DNA of 64,000 nucleotides, from the NCBI RefSeq assembly GCF_007860185.1, contig NZ_SJPY01000001.1, positions 1,077,132 through 1,141,131 of the forward strand, written 5' to 3'. The notes beneath the pieces are model-generated. The model saw nothing but the letters and a program-made list of their open reading frames with translations. It made no database searches and had not been told where the DNA came from. Numbering within the stretch: position 1 is the stretch's first letter; every line of letters begins with the position of its first letter. Origin of the DNA: Novipirellula aureliae. GTDB taxonomy: Bacteria > Planctomycetota > Planctomycetia > Pirellulales > Pirellulaceae. Below, in pieces: positions 9,822 through 19,199 of the stretch. The translations under genes were made by a program, and so were the position numbers.

Positions 9822-10265
9822 TTGGCAAAGAAACATTCGAAAGCGAAGAAGGAAACGGACAAGTGGTACCAAGACGGACTGCGATTCGAATGCACTCAGT
9901 GCGGCGATTGTTGCAGCGGAGCACCTGGTTTCGTTTGGGTCGAGGAAGACGAGATCGATGCGATGGCCGATTCGATGGATCTCGACATCGATTCGTTTGA
10001 GTATCGGTTTGTCCGCCAAGTTGGCCGCAACAAAAGCCTGAAAGAGTACCCTGATGGCGATTGCATTCTGCTCGATCCCGATACCCGAAAATGCAGTGTC
10101 TATGACGCTCGCCCCACTCAATGTCGAACGTGGCCGTTTTGGGATAGCAACCTAGCGACTAAGCAGGAGTGGAAAGAGACCTGCAAGGTGTGCCCGGGAT
10201 CAGGAACAGGCAAATTGATTTCGTTCGAGGAAATTGAGATCCAAAGGAAAAAGAAATCCGTGTGA
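9822..10265 (+). CDS. YkgJ-family cysteine cluster protein
   Basis: A 147-residue protein of the YkgJ (UPF0153) type. The cysteines are FECTQCGDCCSG at the N-terminus, CILLDPDTRKCSVYDARPTQCRTWPFW in the middle, and CKVCPG near 130. They are thought to bind iron, zinc or an Fe-S cluster; the molecular role is not established. I place the start at TTG 9822 because AAGGA precedes it at the right distance and it follows the lipoprotein stop by 2 bases. An upstream in-frame ATG at 9762 would overlap the lipoprotein by 58 bases and add non-conserved residues. Confidence 0.85.
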   Translation: MAKKHSKAKKETDKWYQDGLRFECTQCGDCCSGAPGFVWVEEDEIDAMADSMDLDIDSFEYRFVRQVGRNKSLKEYPDGDCILLDPDTRKCSVYDARPTQCRTWPFWDSNLATKQEWKETCKVCPGSGTGKLISFEEIEIQRKKKSV

Positions 10266-10522
10266 TTTTGGAACCGTTGGAGAGATTGGTTCGGCGTCGC
10301 AATGCTGGCGTGGGCTGGGACAAGTAAGAGTCCAGCAAAGGCACTTAAAACGACAATCCACATCCGTCCATCATCAACCTTTGGCCCCGCCGAGGCAACA
10401 CAGATGCTACCACCAGCAAACACGAGGGTTGCAAGCAAAAGCAAGCGTCTCGATCGCTGGAGTCGCATCCGTTTGCCGCTGTTGATCATGGTTGCTCGTT
10501 GGGTGCCGAGTCTTCGCTGCAC
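10118..10522 (-). pseudogene. Possible small two-TM membrane protein or its remnant
   Basis: An open frame of 134 codons on the minus strand. The first 80 residues look like a protein: a basic start (KRMRLQRSRR), one hydrophobic segment (LLLLATLVFAGGSICVASA), then WIVVLSAFAGLLLVPAHAS. The last 49 residues lie antisense to the cysteine cluster gene and look unlike protein. Either the true gene is decayed at its 3' end or the frame is chance. It occupies most of the 432-bp gap between the cysteine cluster gene and the YbhN-type gene. Confidence 0.25.
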
Positions 10523-10618
10523 CCTAATGAATTTAACGAGGATTATGCTAAACGTCAGGGGCTTGCCGAACGATGCGAAGACGGGACAATTGGCCTTGAG
10601 AAAGATCCTCTTCCACCT

Positions 10619-10642
10619 GGATCTTTAACAAGATCCACTACC
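10619..10642. repeat. Small hairpin repeat GGATCTT/AAGATCC, copy 1
   Basis: The palindrome GGATCTTTAACAAGATCC (7-bp stem, TAAC loop) is followed by ACTACC. The identical 24 bases occur at 29828-29851, also in a gap just ahead of a gene. Confidence 0.8.
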
Positions 10643-10697
10643 AAGGCAGACTTTCTCGCTCCTTCCTCCGTAACCATACTGACCCGCTAAATCCACC

Positions 10698-11654
10698 TTG
10701 TCAAAGTCGAAACTCCGCAGAATCGCCGGCCCCACTTTGGCAGTGGTACTATTCGCTTTGGCGATGAAGTTGTTGTGGCGGGAGGCACAAGAGGTTACTT
10801 GGGATCAATTTGTTTCCGGCTTCACGGGTGTGCCCGCGGTTTATTTAGCAATTGCCGCTTTTCTGATTGCCCTCAATTACGGGTTGTTGATCACCTATGA
10901 CTTGTTGGCACTTCGTTACGTGTGTCGTTCGTTGCCGCTCAGGCGAGTCGCGTTGGTGTCGTTTCTTGGTTTTACGCTAGGCAATAATCTAGGGACCTTT
11001 ATGGCGGGTGCTCCGATCCGGTTTCGCTTCTACACCCGTTGGGGGCTGACACCGCGACAAATCGTGGTATTGATTTCGATTTGTGGGCTGACGTTTTGGA
11101 GCGGTTTATGGATTTTGGGCGGCACCGTGCTAGCGTTTGTTCCGATCGAATTGCCCGTCGAATTGGCTGAGAAGTTGCCTTTGGGCACGAGGACGTTAGG
11201 CGTTGTGTTGCTAATGTTGGCGTTTGGTTATGCGGCCGTTTGCGGATTGTGGCGAAAACCTTGGCCGATTGGTGAACTTCATCTTCGGCCCCCTGAACTT
11301 GGTTTGATGTCAGTGCAAACTTCGGTCGCGGCAGTCGATCTGCTGATTTCGGCAACCGCACTTTACTTGGTGTTACCGGTGGATGCGAACGTTCCGTTTG
11401 CCCAGGTCTTGGCAGCCTACTTGTGCGCCATTGCGGTCTCTTTGTTGACGCAGGTCCCCGGCGGATTGGGGGTCTTGGAGGTGATCCTCGTCAAGCTACT
11501 CAAGGGGACCGTCGGCGATTCCGTGCTGGCGTCCGTCTTGATCTTTCGCATTCTTTATTACGTTTTGCCGCTGCTGATTGGCATGATCGCGTTGGTTGCC
11601 CACGAAATCTACGGTGGTGCTGTCGAAGCCCGCGAAGCGAAGAAGGAACCTTAG
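10698..11654 (+). CDS. YbhN-type (UPF0104, lysylphosphatidylglycerol synthase TM-region family) membrane protein
   Basis: A 318-residue integral membrane protein with about eight hydrophobic segments. It shows family landmarks: LNYGLLITYDLLALRYVCRSLPLRRV near 55-80, GFTLGNNLGTFMAGAPIRFRFY near 95-115, and VPGGLGVLEVILVKLLKG near 250, which resembles the flippase/LPG synthase core signature. The family contains the membrane half of MprF and stand-alone proteins of unknown transport role. The start is TTG at 10698 without a clear ribosome binding site, so the first residues are uncertain. It is followed by repeats and the convergent purL. Confidence 0.82.
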   Translation: MSKSKLRRIAGPTLAVVLFALAMKLLWREAQEVTWDQFVSGFTGVPAVYLAIAAFLIALNYGLLITYDLLALRYVCRSLPLRRVALVSFLGFTLGNNLGTFMAGAPIRFRFYTRWGLTPRQIVVLISICGLTFWSGLWILGGTVLAFVPIELPVELAEKLPLGTRTLGVVLLMLAFGYAAVCGLWRKPWPIGELHLRPPELGLMSVQTSVAAVDLLISATALYLVLPVDANVPFAQVLAAYLCAIAVSLLTQVPGGLGVLEVILVKLLKGTVGDSVLASVLIFRILYYVLPLLIGMIALVAHEIYGGAVEAREAKKEP

Positions 11655-11782
11655 GGCGGCTTTGCCACCTTCACCCCCCACAAACTTCGGAGGTCGTGCC
11701 GTTTTCAAATGCTCCCTCGCTCCGTTTGAAGCTGCTGAAGTAGTCGCATTGTTTTCAGGTCGGAGGCGGTTCATAGAACGGT

Positions 11783-11797
11783 CGAAAGTCTTGACGA
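11783..11797 (+). repeat. Hairpin-associated motif CGAAAGTCTTGACGA, copy 1
   Basis: The 15-mer CGAAAGTCTTGACGA recurs at 28488-28502 and, on the minus strand, at 52727-52741. Just upstream (about 11690-11750) is a degenerate piece of repeat family 1, with 'ggtcgtgccgttttca' as in the copy near 4650. The purL 3' end lies 19 bp downstream. Confidence 0.65.
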
Positions 11798-11815
11798 CCG
11801 CTACCTTGAGCTTGC

Positions 11816-14758
11816 TTACCAATTCAGTGGCGTCAGCCATGCTTGCTTGGCTTCGGCTAAATCAGCATCGAGGATGGCCTGTCCTTCCGATTGAACGACT
11901 AACCGCTCGGATTGGTCGATGGTGCCCAAGCGAGCGACGTGGACGGAGGCGTCGGCAAAGGCCGTTTCAAACTTCTCCGCAAACTCGGCGGGGACTTCGC
12001 AGAGGAATCGGGTATTCGATTCGCTAAACAGCGCTTCGGTCGCCGACAATCCCGTTTGAATCAGCGTCTCAATATTCAAGTTCATTCCCAAACCGCCCGC
12101 CATGGCCATCTCGGTCGCAGCGACCGCTAAGCCGCCTTCACTTAGATCGTGACACGATCGGACGAGTCGTTGTTTGATCACATCGTGCATCGTCTCAAAC
12201 GTTTTCTTCGCTAGCGGTTGATCGACGGTGGGAACTTGGCCGCCACGAATACCGAGTGTCATCAATAGGTGCGAACCGCCTAGTTCCGACTTCGTTTCGC
12301 CCACTAAGAACACAATATTTCCTGCCGCCTTGGCGTCCATCGTAACGGCCGTCGAAACGTCCTCCATTTGCCCCATGGCGCTGATCAGCAAACTGGGCGG
12401 AATGGCAATCGTTTGACGGTTTCCATCGGCATCGTTGAAGCTAAATTCGTTATTCAAACTATCTTTCCCGCTGACGAATGGTGTCCCTAAAACGGTCGCC
12501 ATGTCTTGGCAAGCGATGGCAGCGCGGACGAGTGAACCGAGTGTTTCGCTGCGGTCGGTGTAGCCCCAGCAGAAATTATCGAGAATCGCGATCTTGCGAG
12601 GATCGGCACCGACGGCAACCGCGTTTCGCATCGCTTCATCGATCGCCGACGTTGCCATATGGTAAGTATCGAAATCGCCGTAGTGCGGATTCATACCGCA
12701 TGACATGACCAATCCACGGCGACTTTCGTGCCTTGGCTTCACAACGGCTGCATCGCTCGGGCCGTCACAAAGAGGGCCGACGAGCGGTTTGACGACGCTG
12801 CCGCCTTGGACCTCATGATCGTATTGGCGGATGATCCAATGCTTGCTCGCAACGTTCCACTCGGCCATGATCTTTAGCAGCACCTCGCCGTGGCCTTGCG
12901 CATCCAAATCCGGCAAAGTCACTGGCTCGGTCGCGGCCGGATGATAGACCGCATCGCGGATGATGGGCGGACGGCCGTCATGCATGAACTCCATCGACAA
13001 ATCGCCAACGACGTTGCCATGGTAGGTTAATTGCAAACGTCCGGTTGGTGTAAAGCGACCTAAAACCGCCGCTTCCACTCCTTCGCTTTCGCATAGCTGA
13101 CGCAGTTCATCCCACGATTCGGGTGGCACTGAAAAGACCATTCGCTCTTGAGCTTCGGAGATCCAAATTTCGGTATAGGACAAACCTTCGTACTTCAGCG
13201 GTGCCTTATCGAGCCAAACTTCGGCACCAATCTTTTCACCCATCTCGCCAACCGCACTCGAAAAACCGCCTGCTCCACAATCCGTAACCGCCGTAAACAA
13301 TCCTCGGTCGCGAGCTTGGATGAGAACGTCGAGCACCATCTTCTCGGTGATCGCGTTGCCGATCTGCACGGCACCGCCAGACAGCGATTCGGATTCGCTC
13401 GTTAATTCGGCGCTACTAAACGTTGCACCATGAATTCCATCCCGGCCCGTTCGTCCGCCAATCGTGACAATCAAATCGTTTGGCATTACCTCTTTCTCTT
13501 CCATGCCGACCGGAATCATTCCGACGTTGCCGCAGTAGACCAGGGGGTTGCCGAGATAGCGAGGATCGAAATAGACCGCTCCGTTTACCGTTGGAATCCC
13601 CATTCGGTTTCCGTAATCACGAACACCCGACACGACTCCCTTCATCACGCGACGAGGATGCAGAACTCCGGGTGGTAGCGTGGTGGGATCGGTATCGGGT
13701 GGTGCGAAGCAAAACACATCCGTGTTGCAAACGGGCTTGGCCCCCATTCCTGTTCCCATCGGGTCACGAATCACGCCACCGAGACCCGTGTTCGCTCCGC
13801 CGTAAGGCTCCAGTGCAGACGGATGATTATGCGTTTCGACTTTGAAGCAAACATGGTAGTCCTCGTCGAAGGTGACCACACCCGCGTTATCTTTAAAAAC
13901 ACTGACGCACCAATCATCGCCGCCGAGCGTTTTACGGATCGTTTGCGTTGCGGCAAAGATCGTTTCCTTTAGCATGTTGTCGTATTGCCGCTCGTCCGCT
14001 TCCGGTGTGCCGTCGGTACCAGGGCCTCGGTAGTGAATGCGGCCAGCCAACGTTTTGTGGCTACAATGTTCGGACCAGGTCTGGGCAATCGTCTCAAGTT
14101 CGATGTCGGTGGGATCGCGACCGATCGAAACAAAGTGATCGCGAATCGTTTCCATTTCGACTAGCGTTAGGTAGAGTTGCCCTTCACGCGAAAGCCGCTC
14201 AAGCTCGTCACCCATGAGCTCTCGAATGGGAACGGTAATGAGATCGAAATCGTGCGTTTGACCAACATCCAATTGGTCCATTTCGAGGGGGCCGACGACG
14301 ACTTGCTCGATCGAGTCGTTTGACAATGCGCGGCGACAAATGGAATCGAGTACCGGTTCGTCGACATCGCTGAGCCAGTACTTTCGCAGGGTTCGGACGG
14401 CATGAACGTTGAAGCCGATATCCTTTGCAGCCGCAATCGTACTCTCGGCAACCGGGTCCATCACGCCTGGCTTTGGCAGGACATTGACAAGCGTCATGTT
14501 TTCGCCAGGTGGTTCACAAAGCGTGTCTTCGCCAGCGATTGCGACGACCGACCGCTCGGTCACATCATCGGCCAACAAGCTTGTCGCCAATTCGACCGCT
14601 TGTTCGTAATCAAGATCGCCTTGCACCAGAAAACCACGTGCGAAGTCGATCTTCAACGTATCGTGTAAACCAAGCTCGTGAATCTCTTCTTGCGTTCGCA
14701 ACGCTTCGCGATCGAGTTGTCCGTCAGCGGGGTATATATCAATTTGCCAGAGGGGCAT
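11816..14758 (-). CDS. purL: Phosphoribosylformylglycinamidine synthase, PurS-PurS-PurL fusion without PurQ
   Basis: About 980 residues. It catalyses the ATP-dependent amidation of FGAR to FGAM in purine synthesis. The first 165 residues hold two PurS-like repeats: WQIDIYPADGQLDREA..., and NVLPKPGVMDPVAESTIAAA with VRTLRKYWL. The PurL core follows: TWSEHCSHKTL, VCFKVETHNHPSALEPYGGA, GGVIRDPMGTGMGAKPV, VTDCGAGGFSSAVGEMGE and DLSEGGLAVAATEMA. It ends at about 980 with no glutaminase (PurQ) domain, so ammonia must come from a separate PurQ. I use the ATG at 14758 because AGGA sits 9 bases upstream; an ATG at 14767 adds three residues. It lies 20 bp downstream of tyrA. Confidence 0.93.
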   Translation of the reverse strand: MPLWQIDIYPADGQLDREALRTQEEIHELGLHDTLKIDFARGFLVQGDLDYEQAVELATSLLADDVTERSVVAIAGEDTLCEPPGENMTLVNVLPKPGVMDPVAESTIAAAKDIGFNVHAVRTLRKYWLSDVDEPVLDSICRRALSNDSIEQVVVGPLEMDQLDVGQTHDFDLITVPIRELMGDELERLSREGQLYLTLVEMETIRDHFVSIGRDPTDIELETIAQTWSEHCSHKTLAGRIHYRGPGTDGTPEADERQYDNMLKETIFAATQTIRKTLGGDDWCVSVFKDNAGVVTFDEDYHVCFKVETHNHPSALEPYGGANTGLGGVIRDPMGTGMGAKPVCNTDVFCFAPPDTDPTTLPPGVLHPRRVMKGVVSGVRDYGNRMGIPTVNGAVYFDPRYLGNPLVYCGNVGMIPVGMEEKEVMPNDLIVTIGGRTGRDGIHGATFSSAELTSESESLSGGAVQIGNAITEKMVLDVLIQARDRGLFTAVTDCGAGGFSSAVGEMGEKIGAEVWLDKAPLKYEGLSYTEIWISEAQERMVFSVPPESWDELRQLCESEGVEAAVLGRFTPTGRLQLTYHGNVVGDLSMEFMHDGRPPIIRDAVYHPAATEPVTLPDLDAQGHGEVLLKIMAEWNVASKHWIIRQYDHEVQGGSVVKPLVGPLCDGPSDAAVVKPRHESRRGLVMSCGMNPHYGDFDTYHMATSAIDEAMRNAVAVGADPRKIAILDNFCWGYTDRSETLGSLVRAAIACQDMATVLGTPFVSGKDSLNNEFSFNDADGNRQTIAIPPSLLISAMGQMEDVSTAVTMDAKAAGNIVFLVGETKSELGGSHLLMTLGIRGGQVPTVDQPLAKKTFETMHDVIKQRLVRSCHDLSEGGLAVAATEMAMAGGLGMNLNIETLIQTGLSATEALFSESNTRFLCEVPAEFAEKFETAFADASVHVARLGTIDQSERLVVQSEGQAILDADLAEAKQAWLTPLNW

Positions 14759-14778
14759 CGTTGTCATTCCTAGAAGAG

Positions 14779-15621
14779 TTAAATGTTATCGCGAATCGTT
14801 TTTGCTTCATCGAGCCAACGCAGGAGCGCTGCGTCATCATTTTCAATCAGCATTCGTCTGCAATCGTTGATTGAGTCCACCAATTTCGCAAGCTGTTGTT
14901 CGATCGCCGAGCGATTCTCTTTGCAAATGGCCAACCACATACCGGGGTCACCCGCAGCAACACGTGTGATGTCGCACCAACCGCTGCCGATGAAGTCGGC
15001 TGAATCCTGATTCACCAACCTCGCAACCGCAGACGAAGCCAAGTGGGGCACATGACTGACTGCCGCCATGACGAGGTCATGTTCGTCAGGTCGAAGCAGC
15101 GAGGTGCGGCTACCGGTGAGCTGCCAGAACGTTTCGGCTTTTTTGACAAATTCAGCTGGAGTTTTTTCGCTCGGTGTCAGAATGGTGACCTTGCCATCAA
15201 ACAGTGTCTCGATGGCATGATCGGCCCCCGTTTTTTCGCTGCCCGCGACCGGGTGGGCGGCGACAAACTTACCGGTTGCCAAAGCATTATTGATGACCGC
15301 ATCGACAATCCCCTGCTTGGTACTGCCGACATCGGTAATCAAGCACTCGGGGGGCGAGTCGGCGGCTGCACCCTGAACGAAGTCAGCAATGCGGTCGACC
15401 GGGGTCGCTACGACGACCACATCGGCATCGCGGCAACCTTCCGAGAGCGAATCGGTGGCCGAGTCGAGAATGCCGGAATCGACCAGCCAATGCCGTTTTT
15501 CGGGGTTGCGAACGACGCCAACGACATGCATGTCTGCAACACGACGGCGAATCGATTTTGCCACGCTCGCCCCCAGCAGACCGACGCCCACGATCGCGAT
15601 TCGAGATGGCCAAACTTGCAT
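14779..15621 (-). CDS. tyrA: Prephenate dehydrogenase
   Basis: A 280-residue NAD(P)-dependent dehydrogenase of tyrosine synthesis. The N-terminal Rossmann motif is IAIVGVGLLGASVAKSIRRR, followed by VVVVATPVDRI, ITDVGSTKQGIVDAV and the family signature AAHPVAGSEKTG with the catalytic-site His. The C-terminal half is helical (DEHDLVMAAVSHVPHLASSAVA). No ACT domain is present. I start at ATG 15621 because the 41 in-frame codons upstream add sequence without similarity to the family and would precede the Rossmann fold. It lies between a small acidic protein gene and purL on the same strand. Confidence 0.92.
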   Translation of the reverse strand: MQVWPSRIAIVGVGLLGASVAKSIRRRVADMHVVGVVRNPEKRHWLVDSGILDSATDSLSEGCRDADVVVVATPVDRIADFVQGAAADSPPECLITDVGSTKQGIVDAVINNALATGKFVAAHPVAGSEKTGADHAIETLFDGKVTILTPSEKTPAEFVKKAETFWQLTGSRTSLLRPDEHDLVMAAVSHVPHLASSAVARLVNQDSADFIGSGWCDITRVAAGDPGMWLAICKENRSAIEQQLAKLVDSINDCRRMLIENDDAALLRWLDEAKTIRDNI

Positions 15622-15774
15622 GGCGGAATTAGTCGTCAAGGAAAATGGAAATCGGTTGTTTATAGAGCGAGAGTGTAGCCTTTGTACCGCTTTTAGGAAA
15701 CGTGGTGAGAGTCCAGGCTTTAGCCGATTCAAGCGGCACAGCAAATCGCCTCAAGGTTGGGCGGCAACGATACC

Positions 15775-16020
15775 CTACCACCCAGGCTCTTCGCCGCGTT
15801 CCTCGCCGCGAGGATCGCTGCACCAGCGGGTCAAGGCTTGGACGACTTCGTCGCGTTCGATCGCGTTGGTCCACAAGGAATCGTCAACATCGAGCCGGAT
15901 TTCATAATCGCCTTCGTGCATGCAATCGGGCTCACCGCAGAAATGTGGTACATCACTGGCCCAAACAATGCGGTAAAGGGGCACGTATTTGTCGTCTACT
16001 TTAACGATAGGTGAATCCAT
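15775..16020 (-). CDS. Small acidic protein of unknown function
   Basis: An 81-residue protein, strongly acidic, with sequence that looks like real protein: PIVKVDDKYVPLYRIVWASD, then HFCGEPDCMHEGDYEIRLD with two closely spaced cysteines and a histidine, and an E-rich tail. I do not recognise it. It sits between proC and tyrA on the same strand with short gaps, suggesting one transcript. The plus strand is also open across this region (15757-16014), but the minus frame has the better composition and context. Confidence 0.55.
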   Translation of the reverse strand: MDSPIVKVDDKYVPLYRIVWASDVPHFCGEPDCMHEGDYEIRLDVDDSLWTNAIERDEVVQALTRWCSDPRGEERGEEPGW

Positions 16021-16057
16021 CAATTTATCGGGATTAGAGTAAAAAAGTCGCCACGGA

Positions 16058-16084
16058 CCACAGGCTGGGAAGCCTACGCCACGC
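16058..16084. repeat. Degenerate copy of repeat family 3 behind proC
   Basis: CCACAGGCTGGGAAGCCTACGCCAC-like sequence matching the right end of the elements at 17876-17985 and 45718-45947 with a few changes. It lies 2 bp beyond the proC stop codon. Confidence 0.55.
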
Positions 16085-16086
16085 CC

Positions 16087-16914
16087 CTAATGTAGCTCTT
16101 TGCTGCGGCGTGCGGCAGTAGCGACGGCATCGATCAAGGCGGCCCTTAGTCCATTTTGTTCAAGGACTTGCAAAGCGGCAATGGTTGTCCCCGCAGGACT
16201 GGCCACTGCGTCTTTCAGCTCGGCCGGGTGACGTCCCGTTTCCGCGATCATTTTCGCGGTGCCCAATACCGTTTGGGTTGCTAATTTCAAGGCCAAATCG
16301 CGAGGCAGCCCGGCCAAAACGCCTCCGTCTGCCATCGCTTCGACGATCAAGCAAACGTACGCCGGGCCGGAGCCACTCACCGCCGTTAACGCATCCATTT
16401 GCGAATCCTCGATCTCGACCGCTAAACCGACGCTGCCAAGCGCGGTCTCGATCCACTGTTTATCGCTGGGTAAAACGTCTTTTGCGGCGCAAAAACCAGC
16501 GGCACCCGCACCGACGAGACTCGGCGTATTGGGCATGACGCGTACAACTCTTTGATGCCCAACCAATCCACAGAGCTTTTCAAGCGTAATCCCGGCGGCA
16601 ATTGAAACGACCAATTTGCCGTCCCAAAAGCCGGCTGGCTGCTTAGCGACCTTTGCCACCAAGTACGGTTTGACGGCAAATAGCACGATGTCGCTGTCGA
16701 CCGACGCTGCTTCCAAAGTATCGCGAACGGCAACCGCAGGCCGGTTTTCTTGCCACCACGCTTGGCTCGCCTGCCCAGGATCAATGACTCGAATGTCATT
16801 TTCCTGGATGACGTCCCTGTCGAGCATCCCACCGATCAGCGCTCGGCCCATTTGTCCGCCGCCGATGAGTGTCAAAGTCGACAACGACTGATTACGGGTT
16901 GGTTTTTCTTGCAT
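16087..16914 (-). CDS. proC: Pyrroline-5-carboxylate reductase
   Basis: A 275-residue enzyme for the last step of proline synthesis. The N-terminal dinucleotide fold has LIGGGQMGRALIGGMLDR; VLFAVKPYLVAKV and VVSIAAGITLEKL follow, then VRVMPNTPSLVGAGAAGFCA. The C-terminal signature is ALTAVSGSGPAYVCLIVEAMADGGVLAGLPRDLA split over about 170-205. CAGGA stands 7 bases before the ATG. It diverges from argB; the 96-bp gap between them should hold both promoters. Confidence 0.95.
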   Translation of the reverse strand: MQEKPTRNQSLSTLTLIGGGQMGRALIGGMLDRDVIQENDIRVIDPGQASQAWWQENRPAVAVRDTLEAASVDSDIVLFAVKPYLVAKVAKQPAGFWDGKLVVSIAAGITLEKLCGLVGHQRVVRVMPNTPSLVGAGAAGFCAAKDVLPSDKQWIETALGSVGLAVEIEDSQMDALTAVSGSGPAYVCLIVEAMADGGVLAGLPRDLALKLATQTVLGTAKMIAETGRHPAELKDAVASPAGTTIAALQVLEQNGLRAALIDAVATAARRSKELH

Positions 16915-17010
16915 TAGTTTTCCTGATAGTAGCGTGATGTCAATTGACCCTCTAGCGTACCGCCTCTAAATTGATCGGTTTTTCCGTTCCCCATTTCTGG
17001 AGATTTTCGC

Positions 17011-17874
17011 ATGGAAGAAGCGATTGCCAAGGCGAATACCCTCATCGAAGCGATGGGGTGGATCCGTCAATTCCGAGGCACGACAACGGTCATCAAGATC
17101 GGTGGCAGTGTTTTGGACGACGAACTAGCGCTCATGCACATTCTACTCGACGTCATCTTCATGGAGTCAGTAGGGATGCGTCCCGTGTTGTTACACGGTG
17201 GCGGCAAAGCGATCAACCGTGCTTTGGCAGAATCAGGGATCGAGCCAAACTTCAAACGAGGGCGCCGCGTCACCGACGAACCAACCCTCCAAGTCGTCGA
17301 GAAGGTACTGGCGGGCGATTTGAACATCGCGATCACCAAAGAAATTGAACGTCTCGGTGGCCGAGCGATCAACTTGTCGTTCCTCACCACCAATGTCCTG
17401 TTTGGCCAGAAATTGCCAACGCCCGAAGACGAAGACCTCGGCTATGTCGGCGAAGTCACTCGCGTCGACCGCAATGTGATTGAAGGCTTGACGTACACGG
17501 ACCAGGTCCCCGTCATGCCCTCGATGTGCGAAGGGGAGGATGGCCAGCACTACAATGTCAACGCGGATACCGCGGCGATGGCTGTCGCTCAAGCACTCGG
17601 AGCCGAGAAACTTATCTTTTTGTCAGACGTCAATGGGGTTCGCCGCGATAAAGAGGATCCCGATACCATCATCCATTCGCTGTCCTCGGACGAGGCCAGG
17701 AACTTAATCAAGACGGGCGTGATCGATTCAGGAATGATTCCCAAAGTCGAAGCCTGCTTAGAGACACTCGGTCGTGGTGTCAAAAAAGTGCATATCATCG
17801 ACGGGCGTCTACGCCATTCCTTGCTTTTGGAAATTTATACCACGAGTGGAGTGGGCACCGAGATCCACCAATAG
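17011..17874 (+). CDS. argB: Acetylglutamate kinase
   Basis: A 287-residue amino acid kinase that phosphorylates N-acetylglutamate in arginine synthesis. Motifs are [11 protein letters not shown] (phosphate binding), [36 protein letters not shown] with [12 protein letters not shown], and [26 protein letters not shown] at the C-terminus. The N-terminal helix preceding the first strand is of the arginine-sensitive type ([19 protein letters not shown]), so feedback inhibition by arginine is plausible. TGGAG stands 9 bases before the ATG. It leads the cluster argB - argD-like - argF. Confidence 0.95.
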   Translation: MEEAIAKANTLIEAMGWIRQFRGTTTVIKIGGSVLDDELALMHILLDVIFMESVGMRPVLLHGGGKAINRALAESGIEPNFKRGRRVTDEPTLQVVEKVLAGDLNIAITKEIERLGGRAINLSFLTTNVLFGQKLPTPEDEDLGYVGEVTRVDRNVIEGLTYTDQVPVMPSMCEGEDGQHYNVNADTAAMAVAQALGAEKLIFLSDVNGVRRDKEDPDTIIHSLSSDEARNLIKTGVIDSGMIPKVEACLETLGRGVKKVHIIDGRLRHSLLLEIYTTSGVGTEIHQ

Positions 17875-17875
17875 C

Positions 17876-17985
17876 GTGGCACAGGCTTCTTGCCTGTGCT
17901 GCCGGAAAAGACACAAACTAGAAGTTTTCCTGAAACCCACAGGCTAGAAGGTTGCCAGAACCACAGGCTAAGAAGCCTGTGCCAC
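17876..17985. repeat. Repeat family 3 element between argB and the argD-like gene
   Basis: A 110-bp element with perfect 15-bp terminal inverted repeats, GTGGCACAGGCTTCT (17876-17890) and its complement (17971-17985). Inside are further imperfect 'cacaggct' hairpins. It starts 1 bp after the argB stop and ends 8 bp before the next ATG, so it fills the gap completely. Confidence 0.85.
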
Positions 17986-17993
17986 TGTTCAAG

Positions 17994-19199
17994 ATGCCCT
18001 CAACCAGAAAGTATGTCATGCAAGAATTACCGAAGGGTCTACATCGAACCTTGCGGGACGGTTCGCGGATCACCGACGCCGTCGCGGGTCGCGCTTCGGT
18101 GCTTGGCTTTGGCAACGAAACAATCAGCGAAGCAATTCGTCAAACGGCGTCGGGGTACCTCGGCGATGCATGCGATCTTTCGTTGCTCGAAGGCGTCCAC
18201 CGAGAGATCGACGGTGAAGATCTGCGTTTGCTCGAATCCGTTCAATCGCTGCTCGAAACAAGCGGCGAATCGTCTGCCTTCCAGCCCGAGTCGGTTTCGC
18301 TATATCCATCTGCCGACGAAGGGGTCGAATCGATGATCACGATCGCCCGAACCCAATCGGACGATTCACGCTATCGCACGATCACGCTGGCTCGAAGCGA
18401 TCATGGCCGTACGGGGATGTGTCGATCGGCCAGCGGTCGCCCTGAACTGCAAGCGAAGTTTGGCCCGATGATGGCAGGCTTTGACCATGTCGAACCTGGC
18501 GACGTGGCGGGCTTGAAATCAGTGATCGACGAATCCACAGCCGCAATCATGTTGTCACCAATCGATTTCACGGATGCTGCGAAACCAATCGATGCGGATT
18601 ATTTGCTCGAAGTTCGCCAATTGTGTGACGAGTATGATTTGATGCTATTATTCGACGAATCAAGATTATGCATCGGAGCGAGCGGTTGGCTGTTAACTTT
18701 CCAATCGATCGCCAACATTGCTGCCGATGCCGTTGCCCTCTCCGCTGGCCTGTTCGGGGGGTTGCCAGGTGGGATGCTATTGGCGTCGCCTCGTTTTACA
18801 ATGGAACGTCTGAACGGTGTAAACCGATATCCGCTGCAAGCCAATGTCGCCGCCGCCACGCTGTCAGCATTGAACGAGCATTTGTCGGCCGTCTCAACGA
18901 AGGAAGAAGCCGCCGCCTTGGCTGTAGCGATTGCCGAAAAGGTGGCTCCGTACGAGTTCATTCGTGACATCAACGCATCAGGGATGACGATTGGAATCGA
19001 AACCGATTTGCCTGCCGAATCGCTCGTCGATGCCGCTGCAAAGAACCAATTGCGGTTCGTGGCTGCGGGTGAAACTTCGGTGATGCTACAATTACCTTTA
19101 CGAATCGAGCCGAGTGAGCGCGACGCCCTGCTCGATCGACTTGCTGAAACCATGAACACAATGGAGCAAAGCCATGCAACATCTACTGACTCTGTTTGA
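17994..19199 (+). CDS. Class III aminotransferase-like protein lacking the PLP lysine (ArgD-like pseudoenzyme)
   Basis: A 401-residue protein co-linear with acetylornithine aminotransferase (ArgD). Shared landmarks are [24 protein letters not shown] (about 137-140), [23 protein letters not shown] and FDES (about 220-223). Key catalytic positions are altered. The segment that is normally TLAKGLGGG, with the Schiff-base lysine, reads ALSAGLFGG, with Ala at 18744-18746. The usual GSEANE motif reads SADEGVE, the EPIQGE motif reads SPIDFTD, and DEVQ reads DESR. It therefore should not form the internal aldimine. The frame is intact and codon use is normal, so it is not a simple pseudogene. It lies between argB and argF, where argD is expected. 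A start at 18018 is also possible. Confidence 0.82.
   Translation: MPSTRKYVMQELPKGLHRTLRDGSRITDAVAGRASVLGFGNETISEAIRQTASGYLGDACDLSLLEGVHREIDGEDLRLLESVQSLLETSGESSAFQPESVSLYPSADEGVESMITIARTQSDDSRYRTITLARSDHGRTGMCRSASGRPELQAKFGPMMAGFDHVEPGDVAGLKSVIDESTAAIMLSPIDFTDAAKPIDADYLLEVRQLCDEYDLMLLFDESRLCIGASGWLLTFQSIANIAADAVALSAGLFGGLPGGMLLASPRFTMERLNGVNRYPLQANVAAATLSALNEHLSAVSTKEEAAALAVAIAEKVAPYEFIRDINASGMTIGIETDLPAESLVDAAAKNQLRFVAAGETSVMLQLPLRIEPSERDALLDRLAETMNTMEQSHATSTDSV

Noticed and set aside
15043-15678. 211-codon antisense frame over tyrA
   Set aside because: tyrA motifs on the minus strand are unambiguous.
15757-16014. 85-codon plus-strand frame
   Set aside because: It opposes the small acidic protein, which fits the minus-strand operon better and has the more natural composition; not fully excluded.
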